Shown in pieces: positions 18,130-25,662 of a stretch of DNA of 64,000 bases. The stretch's first letter is position 1. Each line of letters begins with the position of its first letter. Made by a program: the position numbers and the translations under genes. Location of the stretch: contig QKJQ01000022.1 in NCBI GenBank assembly GCA_003249225.1, positions 62,001 to 126,000 on the forward strand, read 5' to 3'. Under the pieces are notes generated by a model. It did no database searches. It worked only from the letters and a program-made list of their open reading frames with translations, and was not told the origin of the DNA. The DNA is from Clostridia bacterium. Its GTDB lineage: Bacteria; Bacillota; Clostridia; Lachnospirales; Lachnospiraceae.

Positions 18130-20181
18130 CTATAAAAGTAACGAGATCTGGTAAACCAGCACTGCCATGACCCAGGCAACCACAAGCTGGAACAGAATTG
18201 TTGCTGCCGTAAGTTTTAAGGATTTCAGCTCCCTGTATATTATTCCGATCGTCGCAACACAGGGTGTATAAAGCAGACAAAAGACCATAAGTGCATAAGC
18301 ATTGCCTGCTCCAAATCCGTATCCCGCAAGAACATCCCGCAGATGATCCATGCCAACAGCAGTCGTTGCATTTGCGACACCGAACAGAACACTAAAGCTG
18401 GATACAACCACCTCTTTTGCTGCAAGTCCCGATATCAAAGCCACAACGACCTGCCACAACCCAAGTCCGGCTGGAATCAACAAAGGCGCAATCTTCATCC
18501 CAGCCATGGCACCAAAACTTTCCGACATGTCCGTTGTCATTCCGTTCATTCCAAAGTTCAGAAGGAACCATAGAACGATGGATGCCAGAAAGATCGTCGT
18601 TCCGGCCTTTGTCAGATATTCTTTTACTTTCTGCCAAACATAGATCATGATTGTATGTAGATTGGGGGTTTTGTACTCCGGCAGTTCTATCAAAAGCGGT
18701 GCAGAAATCTTTTTTCTTTTATTCCCTATGTTCATGATCAGCGCTGTCACGATAGCTACCAGTATTCCGATCAGATACATGGAGTATGCTACCAACATGG
18801 CGGATTTTTGGAAGAACATGCTGGAAAACAAAACATAGATTGGAAGTCTTGCACTGCAGGACATAAACGGGGTTATAAAGATAATGCGTTTTCTGTCTTT
18901 GGGATTTTCAAGGCTTCTGGATGCCATTATTGCCGGGACCGTACAGCCAAAACCCAGGATCATTGGTATAAAGGCACGTCCTGACAGTCCGATCTTTCCC
19001 ATTAAATTATCCATTACATAAGCGACACGTGACATATACCCACTGTCTTCCAGAAATGCCAGGGCAAGAAACAGTATAAAGATATTTGGTAAAAATGTCA
19101 GTATTCCGCCGACACCTGCAATGATACCGTTAACAATCAATGATATAAGCCAGGCACTTGCACCAAGGGAGGTCAGCACCTGATACATCCATCCTGAAAA
19201 CCATTCAAATGCAGCTTCAAAACCAATTTTCAAAAAATCACCCAGGGTAAAGGTCAAAAAGAACACAATCGCCATTATTCCAAGGAAGATCGGAAATCCC
19301 CAAAGGTTACTAGTCATAAGCTTATCCGCATAGTCTGTGGCCGCAGCTTTTTTCTGCTTGTTTACAAGACACTCTTCAATGATTTCTTCGATGAGATCAT
19401 ATTTCCCATTGATAATATCATCTTCATAACTTCTGTCGATTATATCGTCCCAGTTTCCCGGATAAACAGAAAGTATCTCCTCATCCAGTTCCAGCAGCTT
19501 TATGGCAGTCCACCTGTAGTTTGAACAGGGCTGCTCACTTTCCTTTACTCTTGCAATGACCTGATCTATTTTATCTTCTATAACATCATTATAAACAACG
19601 GCGTATTCTTTATGATGGGAATGCTTGTGATGTCCGCCGCGTCCATGATGGTAGTGATGATGCTCCAGATTTTCCTGTTTTGATTTTTCCTGATGATGAG
19701 CTACGGTGTGCATCAGTATATCAAGACCGGTTTTGTGTTTTGCTGATACCGGGATACAGGGAATACCGAGCATTTCAGGAAGTCGGTGCATGTCAATCTC
19801 CATTCCCCTCTCTTCAACAATATCCATCATATTCAGCGCAAGAATTACCGGTTTTCCAAGTTCGATCAGCTGCAGGGTTAAATACAGATTCCTCTCAAGT
19901 GCAGAGGCATCCGCTACATCCACAATTACATCCACTTCGGAATCCAGTATATACTGCCTGGTCAGCTTTTCTTCCATTGTATAGGAAGTGAGGCTGTACG
20001 TTCCAGGAAGATCAACCAGTGTGAATCTGTGTTTATGATATTTTAAAGCGCCTTCTTTCTTCTCTACCGTAACCCCGGGCCAGTTCGCCACTTTTAGATT
20101 GGCTCCAGTATAAGCATTAAAAAGTGTGGTCTTTCCGCAGTTCGGATTTCCGACGAACGCTACCTTAAGAGCTCTGTCCAT
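18130..20181 (-). CDS. feoB: Ferrous iron transporter B
   Basis: GTP-regulated inner-membrane Fe(II) permease, 683 residues. The N-terminal G domain has G1 GNPNCGKTTLFN (residues 11-22), VDLPGTYSLTSYT (G3) and NMMD (G4). A histidine-rich insert at 174-190 (HHHYHHGRGGHHKHSHH) is unusual and could bind metal. The membrane part carries the two Gate domains with LPNIFILFLALAFLEDSGYMSR and GFGCTVPAIMASR. The start at 20181 is chosen for AAGGAGGATACAACAG and the MDRALKVAFVGNPN opening. It overlaps feoA by 17 bases and shares its Fur-controlled promoter. Confidence 0.97.
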   Translation of the reverse strand: MDRALKVAFVGNPNCGKTTLFNAYTGANLKVANWPGVTVEKKEGALKYHKHRFTLVDLPGTYSLTSYTMEEKLTRQYILDSEVDVIVDVADASALERNLYLTLQLIELGKPVILALNMMDIVEERGMEIDMHRLPEMLGIPCIPVSAKHKTGLDILMHTVAHHQEKSKQENLEHHHYHHGRGGHHKHSHHKEYAVVYNDVIEDKIDQVIARVKESEQPCSNYRWTAIKLLELDEEILSVYPGNWDDIIDRSYEDDIINGKYDLIEEIIEECLVNKQKKAAATDYADKLMTSNLWGFPIFLGIMAIVFFLTFTLGDFLKIGFEAAFEWFSGWMYQVLTSLGASAWLISLIVNGIIAGVGGILTFLPNIFILFLALAFLEDSGYMSRVAYVMDNLMGKIGLSGRAFIPMILGFGCTVPAIMASRSLENPKDRKRIIFITPFMSCSARLPIYVLFSSMFFQKSAMLVAYSMYLIGILVAIVTALIMNIGNKRKKISAPLLIELPEYKTPNLHTIMIYVWQKVKEYLTKAGTTIFLASIVLWFLLNFGMNGMTTDMSESFGAMAGMKIAPLLIPAGLGLWQVVVALISGLAAKEVVVSSFSVLFGVANATTAVGMDHLRDVLAGYGFGAGNAYALMVFCLLYTPCVATIGIIYRELKSLKLTAATILFQLVVAWVMAVLVYQISLLL

Positions 20182-20407
20182 CTGTTGTATCCTCCTTAAC
20201 GGTAATATTTTCAGCAATGTCTTTCCCGATCGCGATTCTTGTGCCCCTTACATTAAAAATCACAGCACCCGAACGCTTCCTGTTCAATATCTTAATTCTG
20301 GTTGATTCTACCATACCGAGAGCTTTCAGACGCATTTCAACTGCTCTGGTAAGATCCATTTTTTCAATACGATAAACTCCGCCAACGGTCGTTTCGCATA
20401 ACACCAT
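20165..20407 (-). CDS. feoA: FeoA domain protein
   Basis: Small 80-residue SH3-like cytosolic protein that supports FeoB-dependent ferrous iron uptake. LKALGMVESTRIKILNRKRSGAVIFNVRGTRIAI is the FeoA fold signature. AGGAAGGATGG precedes the ATG at 7 bases. It is the first gene of the feoAB operon and lies just below a promoter with an embedded Fur-type box. Confidence 0.96.
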   Translation of the reverse strand: MVLCETTVGGVYRIEKMDLTRAVEMRLKALGMVESTRIKILNRKRSGAVIFNVRGTRIAIGKDIAENITVKEDTTDGQSS

Positions 20408-20474
20408 GCCGTAACCATCCTTCCTGTACCGTTACCACCCATAATTTTTGAAAAAATAAATTACCATTAAATGC

Positions 20475-20495
20475 AAATGATAATTATTCTCATTT
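20475..20495 (-). promoter_or_regulatory. Fur-type operator of feoAB
   Basis: An imperfect 21-bp palindrome with arms AAATGA/TCATTT around an AT-rich core (AATAATTAT on the minus strand), close to the Fur consensus. It starts 2 bases downstream of the -10 element and so covers the transcription start. Confidence 0.85.
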
Positions 20496-20497
20496 GA

Positions 20498-20526
20498 ATT
20501 ATACGTAAATCTTATCATTCTGTCAA
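20498..20526 (-). promoter_or_regulatory. Sigma-A promoter of feoAB
   Basis: On the minus strand TTGACA (20526-20521), 17-base spacer, TATAAT (20503-20498). Both hexamers are perfect consensus. The Fur-type box follows immediately. Confidence 0.9.
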
Positions 20527-20670
20527 TGTCATATATGACGAAATGGCAAATGTCAATTGCCATAAAACTATACGTACTATATAATAACTAGATTTACGAA
20601 AACATTTCAAATGTACTGCTCCCTAAATCAGTCTGTCCTATTCCGGATTTGAAGGACCATCCATTAAAAA

Positions 20671-20692
20671 AACACCGGCAGATGCCGATGTT
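20671..20692. terminator. Probable bidirectional terminator
   Basis: AACACCGGCA/TGCCGATGTT hairpin with one mismatch. TTTTCTTTCC follows on the plus strand and TTTTTTT on the minus strand. It probably ends the DUF2085 transcript before the feo promoter. The remainder of 20527-20941 shows no gene. Confidence 0.6.
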
Positions 20693-20941
20693 TTCTTTCC
20701 TTTTGCAGCGAAAAGCCACCTATATTATTTCGATTGTTTACAGGAAAATTATTCTTCTGAGCTTTGAAAACACTTTTATCAATTTCGCTTCCTACGTATC
20801 CATGCCTGGAAGAAGTCTTGCTAAAATTGCCAATGCCATGAGTTACCGTTGAAAGTAATAACCTTAAAGTATCTTCTCTGCGCAGCGTTCAGAATAGTTC
20901 TGATCTGTTCCGGTAATACAGAAATCTTTTATATCTTTTGT

Positions 20942-21439
20942 TTATGTGAAAAGTTTACAATATACTGTTTTAAGCAACTGCAGTTCCAGCGATATAACGC
21001 CAAACCCACCAGCTATCCCAGTCAGAAAACGTCTGACATTCGTTGACTCTGCTATATGGAGACGCTGTAGAAGCCAGTCAGTCAGCATCGCCAGACAGCC
21101 CGCCAGTGCTGCCAGCATAGAGAAACCTTTCGCAAAGAAAAGGACAAAACCAAGTACGTTACCAAGAAATACCCCTGTACATCTTGCACATACCGGGAAT
21201 TGGTACCCAAACAGGAAGAAACTGCGTTCCGGCATCTGGTGACAACCCGTCGAAGCACCAAATCTCATAAGCGTCTGCCACTTTCTGTCTCTTCTTTTTT
21301 CCTTGGTTTCCGAATACGGGACTGCCGGTTCTTCTGATTTATTTGATTCGAAGACCTTAGTCTTGCCTGCTTCACTGCACTTGCCAGCACTGTACCGGTA
21401 ATATATTTTCCCATTTATCTGTTGTCTTGTTCCAAGCAT
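20942..21439 (-). CDS. DUF2085 predicted membrane protein
   Basis: About 165 residues. The signature CHQMPERSFFLFGYQFPVCARCTGVFLG of DUF2085 is present: a cysteine/histidine-rich stretch followed by hydrophobic segments (about three membrane helices). Function is unknown. The first ~50 residues are hydrophilic and not conserved in the family as I know it. The start at 21439 is chosen because GGAGAGAG lies just upstream; a GTG at 21457 is an alternative. It follows the zinc-ribbon gene by about 20 bases. Confidence 0.8.
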   Translation of the reverse strand: MLGTRQQINGKIYYRYSAGKCSEAGKTKVFESNKSEEPAVPYSETKEKRRDRKWQTLMRFGASTGCHQMPERSFFLFGYQFPVCARCTGVFLGNVLGFVLFFAKGFSMLAALAGCLAMLTDWLLQRLHIAESTNVRRFLTGIAGGFGVISLELQLLKTVYCKLFT

Positions 21440-21460
21440 TCGTTTCTCTCTCCGCACATC

Positions 21461-21673
21461 TTATGCTTTGAATTTTTTACCGCAGTGCTGACATACCCAG
21501 TAAGCCTGCCTTGTTGTTCTTCCCTTCCCCATTCCTAACAGACCACACAGCCAGCCGGGAGGTCCAAATATCACATACCCGCAGCAACCTTTTCCAAGCC
21601 CAAACCCTTTTTGTCTTGTCTCTGATTCTTCAATAATGTAACAACGGTCATCGCCGCATCTAGGACATACCAT
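21461..21673 (-). CDS. Small double zinc-ribbon protein
   Basis: 70 residues with CPRCGDDRC at the N-terminus and CQHCGKKF at the C-terminus, separated by a glycine-rich hydrophobic stretch (CCGYVIFGPPGWLCGLLGMGKG). This is a recurrent small Firmicutes protein of unknown role. It is co-directional with the DUF2085 gene directly downstream, suggesting a two-gene operon. Confidence 0.75.
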   Translation of the reverse strand: MVCPRCGDDRCYIIEESETRQKGFGLGKGCCGYVIFGPPGWLCGLLGMGKGRTTRQAYWVCQHCGKKFKA

Positions 21674-21880
21674 ACGAACCTCCCACAGATTTTACCTGAT
21701 TCTTTTTTATTTTCTTATTTCAGTGATACTCACTGGATGCATTATAGCATGTATTTCTATTCCAAATCAATCAATCCGGGCTTTTCTAATCGCTGTTTGC
21801 TGATATTCTAATCATTCTCTCATAATGCTGCAAAATGCTGACTTTACTTTATGGAAAAGGTAACGAACTTTCCATAAATT

Positions 21881-21908
21881 AAAAAAGAGGACATAACAAT
21901 GTCCCCCT
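21881..21908 (-). terminator. Terminator of the PAS-GGDEF gene
   Basis: On the minus strand GGACAT-TGTT-ATGTCC followed by TCTTTTTT, about 45 bases past the stop. Confidence 0.8.
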
Positions 21909-21948
21909 AAAATACATTTCTAATTCTATACTTATCATCGAAGCTGCA

Positions 21949-23526
21949 TTAATTCCATACACATATGCAGTTCTTTCCATTTTGCTTTGCCAGATAGAGT
22001 GCGGCATCTCCGCGTTTTAACAAATCATCCGGACTGATTGCTGCCTCCGTATCTCTTGCCACGCCAATACTTACGGAAAGCATTGGATAATTAAGATCCT
22101 CCTTAAAGCGTTTCTCCATAATAACTCTTACTTCATGTGCAATTTTCTTTATTTCATCAATATCGTTCTTATCCGGAAGCACAACCAGGAATTCGTCACC
22201 ACCCAGTCTGAATATCTTTTGATCTGTAAAATATTTTTTCAGCTGATTTGCAATATCGACCAGAACTTTATCACCAATTGGATGTCCATAGGAGTCGTTT
22301 ACCTGTTTAAAGTTATCTACATCCAGGTATAAAAGCGACAAGCAATGTTTTCCACGATTTTTTTCAATATATTCGTTGAGATATCTTCGGTTATACAGAC
22401 CAGTTAAATAATCTGTATTTGCATCCAGAAGATTTTTTTCATAGACCTGCTGTTCCAATGTGATATCACGGAACATAACCAGATAACCGACCGTATTATC
22501 AAACACGTCGATCAGCTTTTCCTTTAACATCTCCAGAACGATATCTTCTCCTGTCAGTGGAATATGCGCTCTGTATCGTTTCTCTGTATTCTCGACTGGA
22601 GTCAACGCAACAACAGCACCCCATTCAGCAAATGTCGTTCCTGTCATCTTCTCTTTTTCAACACCAAACACTCTTGCCAGTCTGGTATTCGCGCTTTGAA
22701 TGATATTGTTCGTATCCAGCATAGCAACAGAAAACGGAAGGCTGTCCAAAAGTATCTTTAGTTCAACATAAAGATTACTCAGACTTGTTATGTCATGGGC
22801 AATGCCCACGGTTCCCAGAACCTCCCCTGACTCAGAGAAAATAGGAGCTTTGTAGGTCTTTAGAAGTCGCATTCCATCTTTGCACTTCACTTTTTCATCA
22901 AACAGGCAAATCTCTTTCTTCTCCTGTACGATCTCATCTGTTTCAAGACAGACAAACTCGCCCTTCTCATATTCTTCCATGTTAAGGTCCCATATGTAAC
23001 AATGGCCACGGCCTTCGACCTGTTTCTTGCTCTTGTCGACCGCTTTGCAGAAGCTGTCATTCACCTTTAGATGAACACCATTAATATCCTTGAACCAGAC
23101 CATATCCGGAATCGTATCAATGGTTGTCTCAAGATAATTCTGTGTTAACCATAAATCCTTTTTAAGTGCTATTTTATCCAGCAGCTGTTTAAAATGATAA
23201 TAAATCAAATCCATGGTCAGTGGTTTTGTCATCACATACGCGAACTGCTCTAACTGTTCTTGGGATAGTACTTGTAAATCATCGGTTCCTGCACAAAGTA
23301 CAAATACTGCAGACTCCTTACACCCTGCAATTAATTCATCCAGAATCCGCCTTGGTTCATCCAGATCCCAGACAATTATGTCTCCTATACCTTTATTCGA
23401 TTCTGTTACTTGTTCATATTGCTGATATGTTAAATGAAATCTTTCACCGACCGGTACTTGGGCAAATACTTTCATTAACCTGCTATCTTTCGTATAAGCA
23501 ACTACATCTAATTGGCATTGATACAT
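21949..23526 (-). CDS. PAS-domain diguanylate cyclase
   Basis: 525 residues, no membrane segment. The N-terminal ~120 residues resemble a response-regulator-like pseudo-receiver (YTKDSRLMKVFAQ... VMTKPL). It is followed by two PAS domains (DTIPDMVWFKDINGVHLKVND and LDSLPFSVAMLDTNNIIQSAN) and a GGDEF domain with intact RLGGDEFLVV. It is expected to make cyclic di-GMP. No RxxD inhibitory site stands before GGDEF (sequence FTDQKIFR). GGAGGTGTTGCGAA fixes the ATG at 23526. It is transcribed alone from a promoter at 23663-23691. Confidence 0.9.
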   Translation of the reverse strand: MYQCQLDVVAYTKDSRLMKVFAQVPVGERFHLTYQQYEQVTESNKGIGDIIVWDLDEPRRILDELIAGCKESAVFVLCAGTDDLQVLSQEQLEQFAYVMTKPLTMDLIYYHFKQLLDKIALKKDLWLTQNYLETTIDTIPDMVWFKDINGVHLKVNDSFCKAVDKSKKQVEGRGHCYIWDLNMEEYEKGEFVCLETDEIVQEKKEICLFDEKVKCKDGMRLLKTYKAPIFSESGEVLGTVGIAHDITSLSNLYVELKILLDSLPFSVAMLDTNNIIQSANTRLARVFGVEKEKMTGTTFAEWGAVVALTPVENTEKRYRAHIPLTGEDIVLEMLKEKLIDVFDNTVGYLVMFRDITLEQQVYEKNLLDANTDYLTGLYNRRYLNEYIEKNRGKHCLSLLYLDVDNFKQVNDSYGHPIGDKVLVDIANQLKKYFTDQKIFRLGGDEFLVVLPDKNDIDEIKKIAHEVRVIMEKRFKEDLNYPMLSVSIGVARDTEAAISPDDLLKRGDAALYLAKQNGKNCICVWN

Positions 23527-23662
23527 TTCGCAACACCTCCAAATCCATAAACAACCCTTCTCATTTCCTTCTAAATAAAAAAGGATCACACCCATGTTAC
23601 TTTGTAATTGTGCAATAACACTACTTTACACTATAAAATCACTGCTTGCATTTACTAGTACT

Positions 23663-23691
23663 ATTATACTATATGAAACGGGTTTCATCAA
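23663..23691 (-). promoter_or_regulatory. Promoter of the PAS-GGDEF gene with dyad in the spacer
   Basis: On the minus strand TTGATG-N17-TATAAT. A perfect dyad ATGAAAC-GG-GTTTCAT (23673-23688 on the plus strand) fills the spacer and reaches the -35, a position suited to a repressor or redox regulator. The regulator is unknown. Confidence 0.7.
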
Positions 23692-23703
23692 TCAGAAGAT
23701 ACA

Positions 23704-23730
23704 AAAAAGACAGTATTAAACTGTCTTTTT
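23704..23730. terminator. Terminator downstream of argC
   Basis: GACAGT-ATTAA-ACTGTC flanked by A5 and T5, so usable in both directions. It lies 48 bases beyond the argC stop. Confidence 0.85.
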
Positions 23731-23777
23731 AGGAATTTTAGCACATGTATTCTAATTTTTATATATTATTTACATAA

Positions 23778-24734
23778 TTACACAAGCCGAAATGTTTCAT
23801 CAAATCCCAGCATCAGATTCATATTCTGAATGGCTGCTCCTGAGGCACCTTTACCCAGATTATCAAGTCTGGTAAGGAGAAGCGCCGTCTCCTTTTCTTC
23901 GTTTCCGAATACAAAAATTTCTGCACAGTTCGTGTCATTGCAGGCTGTTACATCAAGACCACCATCGTATAGACAGCTTTCATCTTTGTATGGCATGACC
24001 TTAACAAAAGCTTCTTTGTCATAGTGTTTCGAAAGCAATTCGTGAATATCCTTTGCGCTCATTTTTTTCTGTAATAAATCAGTGTGGATCGGTATCGATA
24101 CACCCATTCCTTTGTAGTAATCACAGACCACCGGCAGAAAAACGGGGCATCTTGTAATACCGGACCGCATCATCATCTCCGGCAGATGCTTATGGTTCAA
24201 CGTAAGTGCATATGGACGGGGAGCTTTGGTGTATTCATTATTCCCATCGTTTGCCTCGTATTTCTCGATGAGTGCTTTACCTCCTCCGCTATACCCTGTC
24301 AGACCAAATATACTGACTGGATAATCCGGCTGCATAACGTTATAATGCACCAGCGGAAACGCTGCCAGAGTAAAAGCGCTGGCATAACAGCCGGGATTAC
24401 TGATTCTCTTGCCATCCCGAATTGCTTCCCTGTGTGCTTTTGACAGTTCCGGAATTCCGTAGGCCCAGTCTTCCTTAGCTCGGAATGCCGTACTGGCATC
24501 AATAACTCTGGTCTTATCATTTGTAATCAGAGACACTGCTTCTCTTGAAGCATCGTCCGGAAGGCATAAGAAAACAATATCCGCTTCGTTCAGACATCTT
24601 GCTCTTTCTGCCGGATCCCTTCTTTTTTCATAGGGAATCTCAATCAGTTCAAGTTCCTGGTATTTCTTCAGATAATCATGAATTTTAAGTCCTGTCGTTC
24701 CCGACTGTCCGTCAACGAATATACTTTTTTTCAT
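23778..24734 (-). CDS. argC: N-acetyl-gamma-glutamyl-phosphate reductase, type 2
   Basis: NADPH-dependent reductase of arginine biosynthesis. At 318 residues it is the shorter type-2 ArgC (opening KKSIFVDGQSGTTGLKIHDYL) rather than the ~345-residue type. Active-site Cys is in SNPGCYASAF; the HKHLPEM segment and GLTGYSGGGK loop are present. The start is set at 24734, after AAAGGTGACAG. It is a single gene here without other arg genes, but its promoter carries two ArgR-type boxes. Confidence 0.94.
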   Translation of the reverse strand: MKKSIFVDGQSGTTGLKIHDYLKKYQELELIEIPYEKRRDPAERARCLNEADIVFLCLPDDASREAVSLITNDKTRVIDASTAFRAKEDWAYGIPELSKAHREAIRDGKRISNPGCYASAFTLAAFPLVHYNVMQPDYPVSIFGLTGYSGGGKALIEKYEANDGNNEYTKAPRPYALTLNHKHLPEMMMRSGITRCPVFLPVVCDYYKGMGVSIPIHTDLLQKKMSAKDIHELLSKHYDKEAFVKVMPYKDESCLYDGGLDVTACNDTNCAEIFVFGNEEKETALLLTRLDNLGKGASGAAIQNMNLMLGFDETFRLV

Positions 24735-24755
24735 ACACACTGTCACCTTTCTTTA

Positions 24756-24789
24756 TGTATAAAAATACATTTATTTGCATTATTATACC
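24756..24789 (-). promoter_or_regulatory. Two ArgR-type operator boxes upstream of argC
   Basis: TGTATAAAAATACA (24756-24769) matches TGNATWWWWATNCA exactly. TGCATTATTATACC (24776-24789) matches in all but the last base. Centres are 20 bp apart, the usual two-turn spacing. The second box overlaps the -10 element. Confidence 0.8.
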
Positions 24790-24810
24790 TTTTTAACACA
24801 CTCCTGTCAA
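24782..24810 (-). promoter_or_regulatory. Sigma-A promoter of argC
   Basis: On the minus strand TTGACA (24810-24805), 17 bases, TATAAT (24787-24782): a perfect consensus, overlapped by an ArgR-type box. Confidence 0.9.
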
Positions 24811-24832
24811 TTGTTCTTTTCTGTTTGCTTTC

Positions 24833-24892
24833 GTTCTTGCTTTTGTTCTTGCTTTTGTTCTTGCTTTTGTTCTTGCTTTCGTTCTAGTTTTC
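24833..24892 (-). repeat. Five tandem 12-bp repeats downstream of the YkgJ-type gene
   Basis: The plus-strand unit GTTCTTGCTTTT occurs three times exactly and twice with one or more changes. The transcript of the minus-strand gene would carry purine-rich AAAAGCAAGAAC repeats 35 bases after its stop codon. Confidence 0.9.
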
Positions 24893-24926
24893 TTTTCTGT
24901 TAAAACGCGTGGTCTATAAAGGGCAT

Positions 24927-25607
24927 CTAAGTTTTATTTTCTTTTCGTTCCATAATGTCATAAAGTCTGCTTTCCCTTTGTTCGAACTGCATATAAAAAC
25001 TCGAGTCGAAATCATAGGTCTCAACAAAGAAAAGTCCTAAAAATTCCATGACAAAACTCTTTAGTTCCCCCTCCAAAAGCGTTCCTATATATTCCTTCTG
25101 CAGCCGGGCAATAAGCTTATGCCATCTGATAATATAGGATTCATACTCTTTTAATCCCTGCAGACCAAGCCATTTTGCAATCTTGATCTTACCGCCGTTC
25201 TGCATACCGCACTCATTGATCTGATGAATGTAAAAGAGCTCATCCTCGCGATATAAACGCCCAAGTGGAAATAATCTGCACAAAACTGGACGGAATGCAT
25301 GTATACTGCAGCGCCCATTTGCGTTAAGAAATGTGCAGACCTCACGTTCTCCATTCATTCTCAGGTTCGGCAGAATCAGACCGTCACAAAGAGAAAGCTC
25401 TATTTTTTCTGCAAGCAGATCCTGGAAATTACATTTCAAATTACCAGTGAGCAGAAAGATATCATAAGGATCAAGCTGTATTGAGCTTCCCATACCATTG
25501 CAGCATCCCACACATCCTATGCAGTCATTGCACAAAAGCTTTACCATATCATTGCTTTTATACAACTTTCCGTCGGTCATTGTCTCCAGATCGACATTTT
25601 TTCTCAT
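24927..25607 (-). CDS. YkgJ-family cysteine-cluster protein
   Basis: 226 residues. The N-terminal cluster CNDCIGCVGCCNGMG and later CSIHAFRPVLCRLFPLG form the YkgJ/UPF0153 metal-binding signature, in which cysteines are thought to hold Fe-S or zinc. The C-terminal ~100 residues are helical and not recognised. Biological role is unknown. GGAGGAAGAAAAGAA precedes the ATG. The GH106-like gene ends 55 bases upstream. Confidence 0.85.
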   Translation of the reverse strand: MRKNVDLETMTDGKLYKSNDMVKLLCNDCIGCVGCCNGMGSSIQLDPYDIFLLTGNLKCNFQDLLAEKIELSLCDGLILPNLRMNGEREVCTFLNANGRCSIHAFRPVLCRLFPLGRLYREDELFYIHQINECGMQNGGKIKIAKWLGLQGLKEYESYIIRWHKLIARLQKEYIGTLLEGELKSFVMEFLGLFFVETYDFDSSFYMQFEQRESRLYDIMERKENKT

Positions 25608-25662
25608 TTCTTTTCTTCCTCCGGCTGCTGACTTTACAATTTATCCGTGTTTTTTATGCCTA

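Noticed and set aside
17912..18280. 122-codon minus-strand frame downstream of feoB
   Set aside because: It overlaps the end of feoB in another frame, has no start signal and contains the feoB terminator.
24833..24892. CRISPR array
   Set aside because: The units are 12 bp, directly adjacent without spacers, and no cas genes are present.
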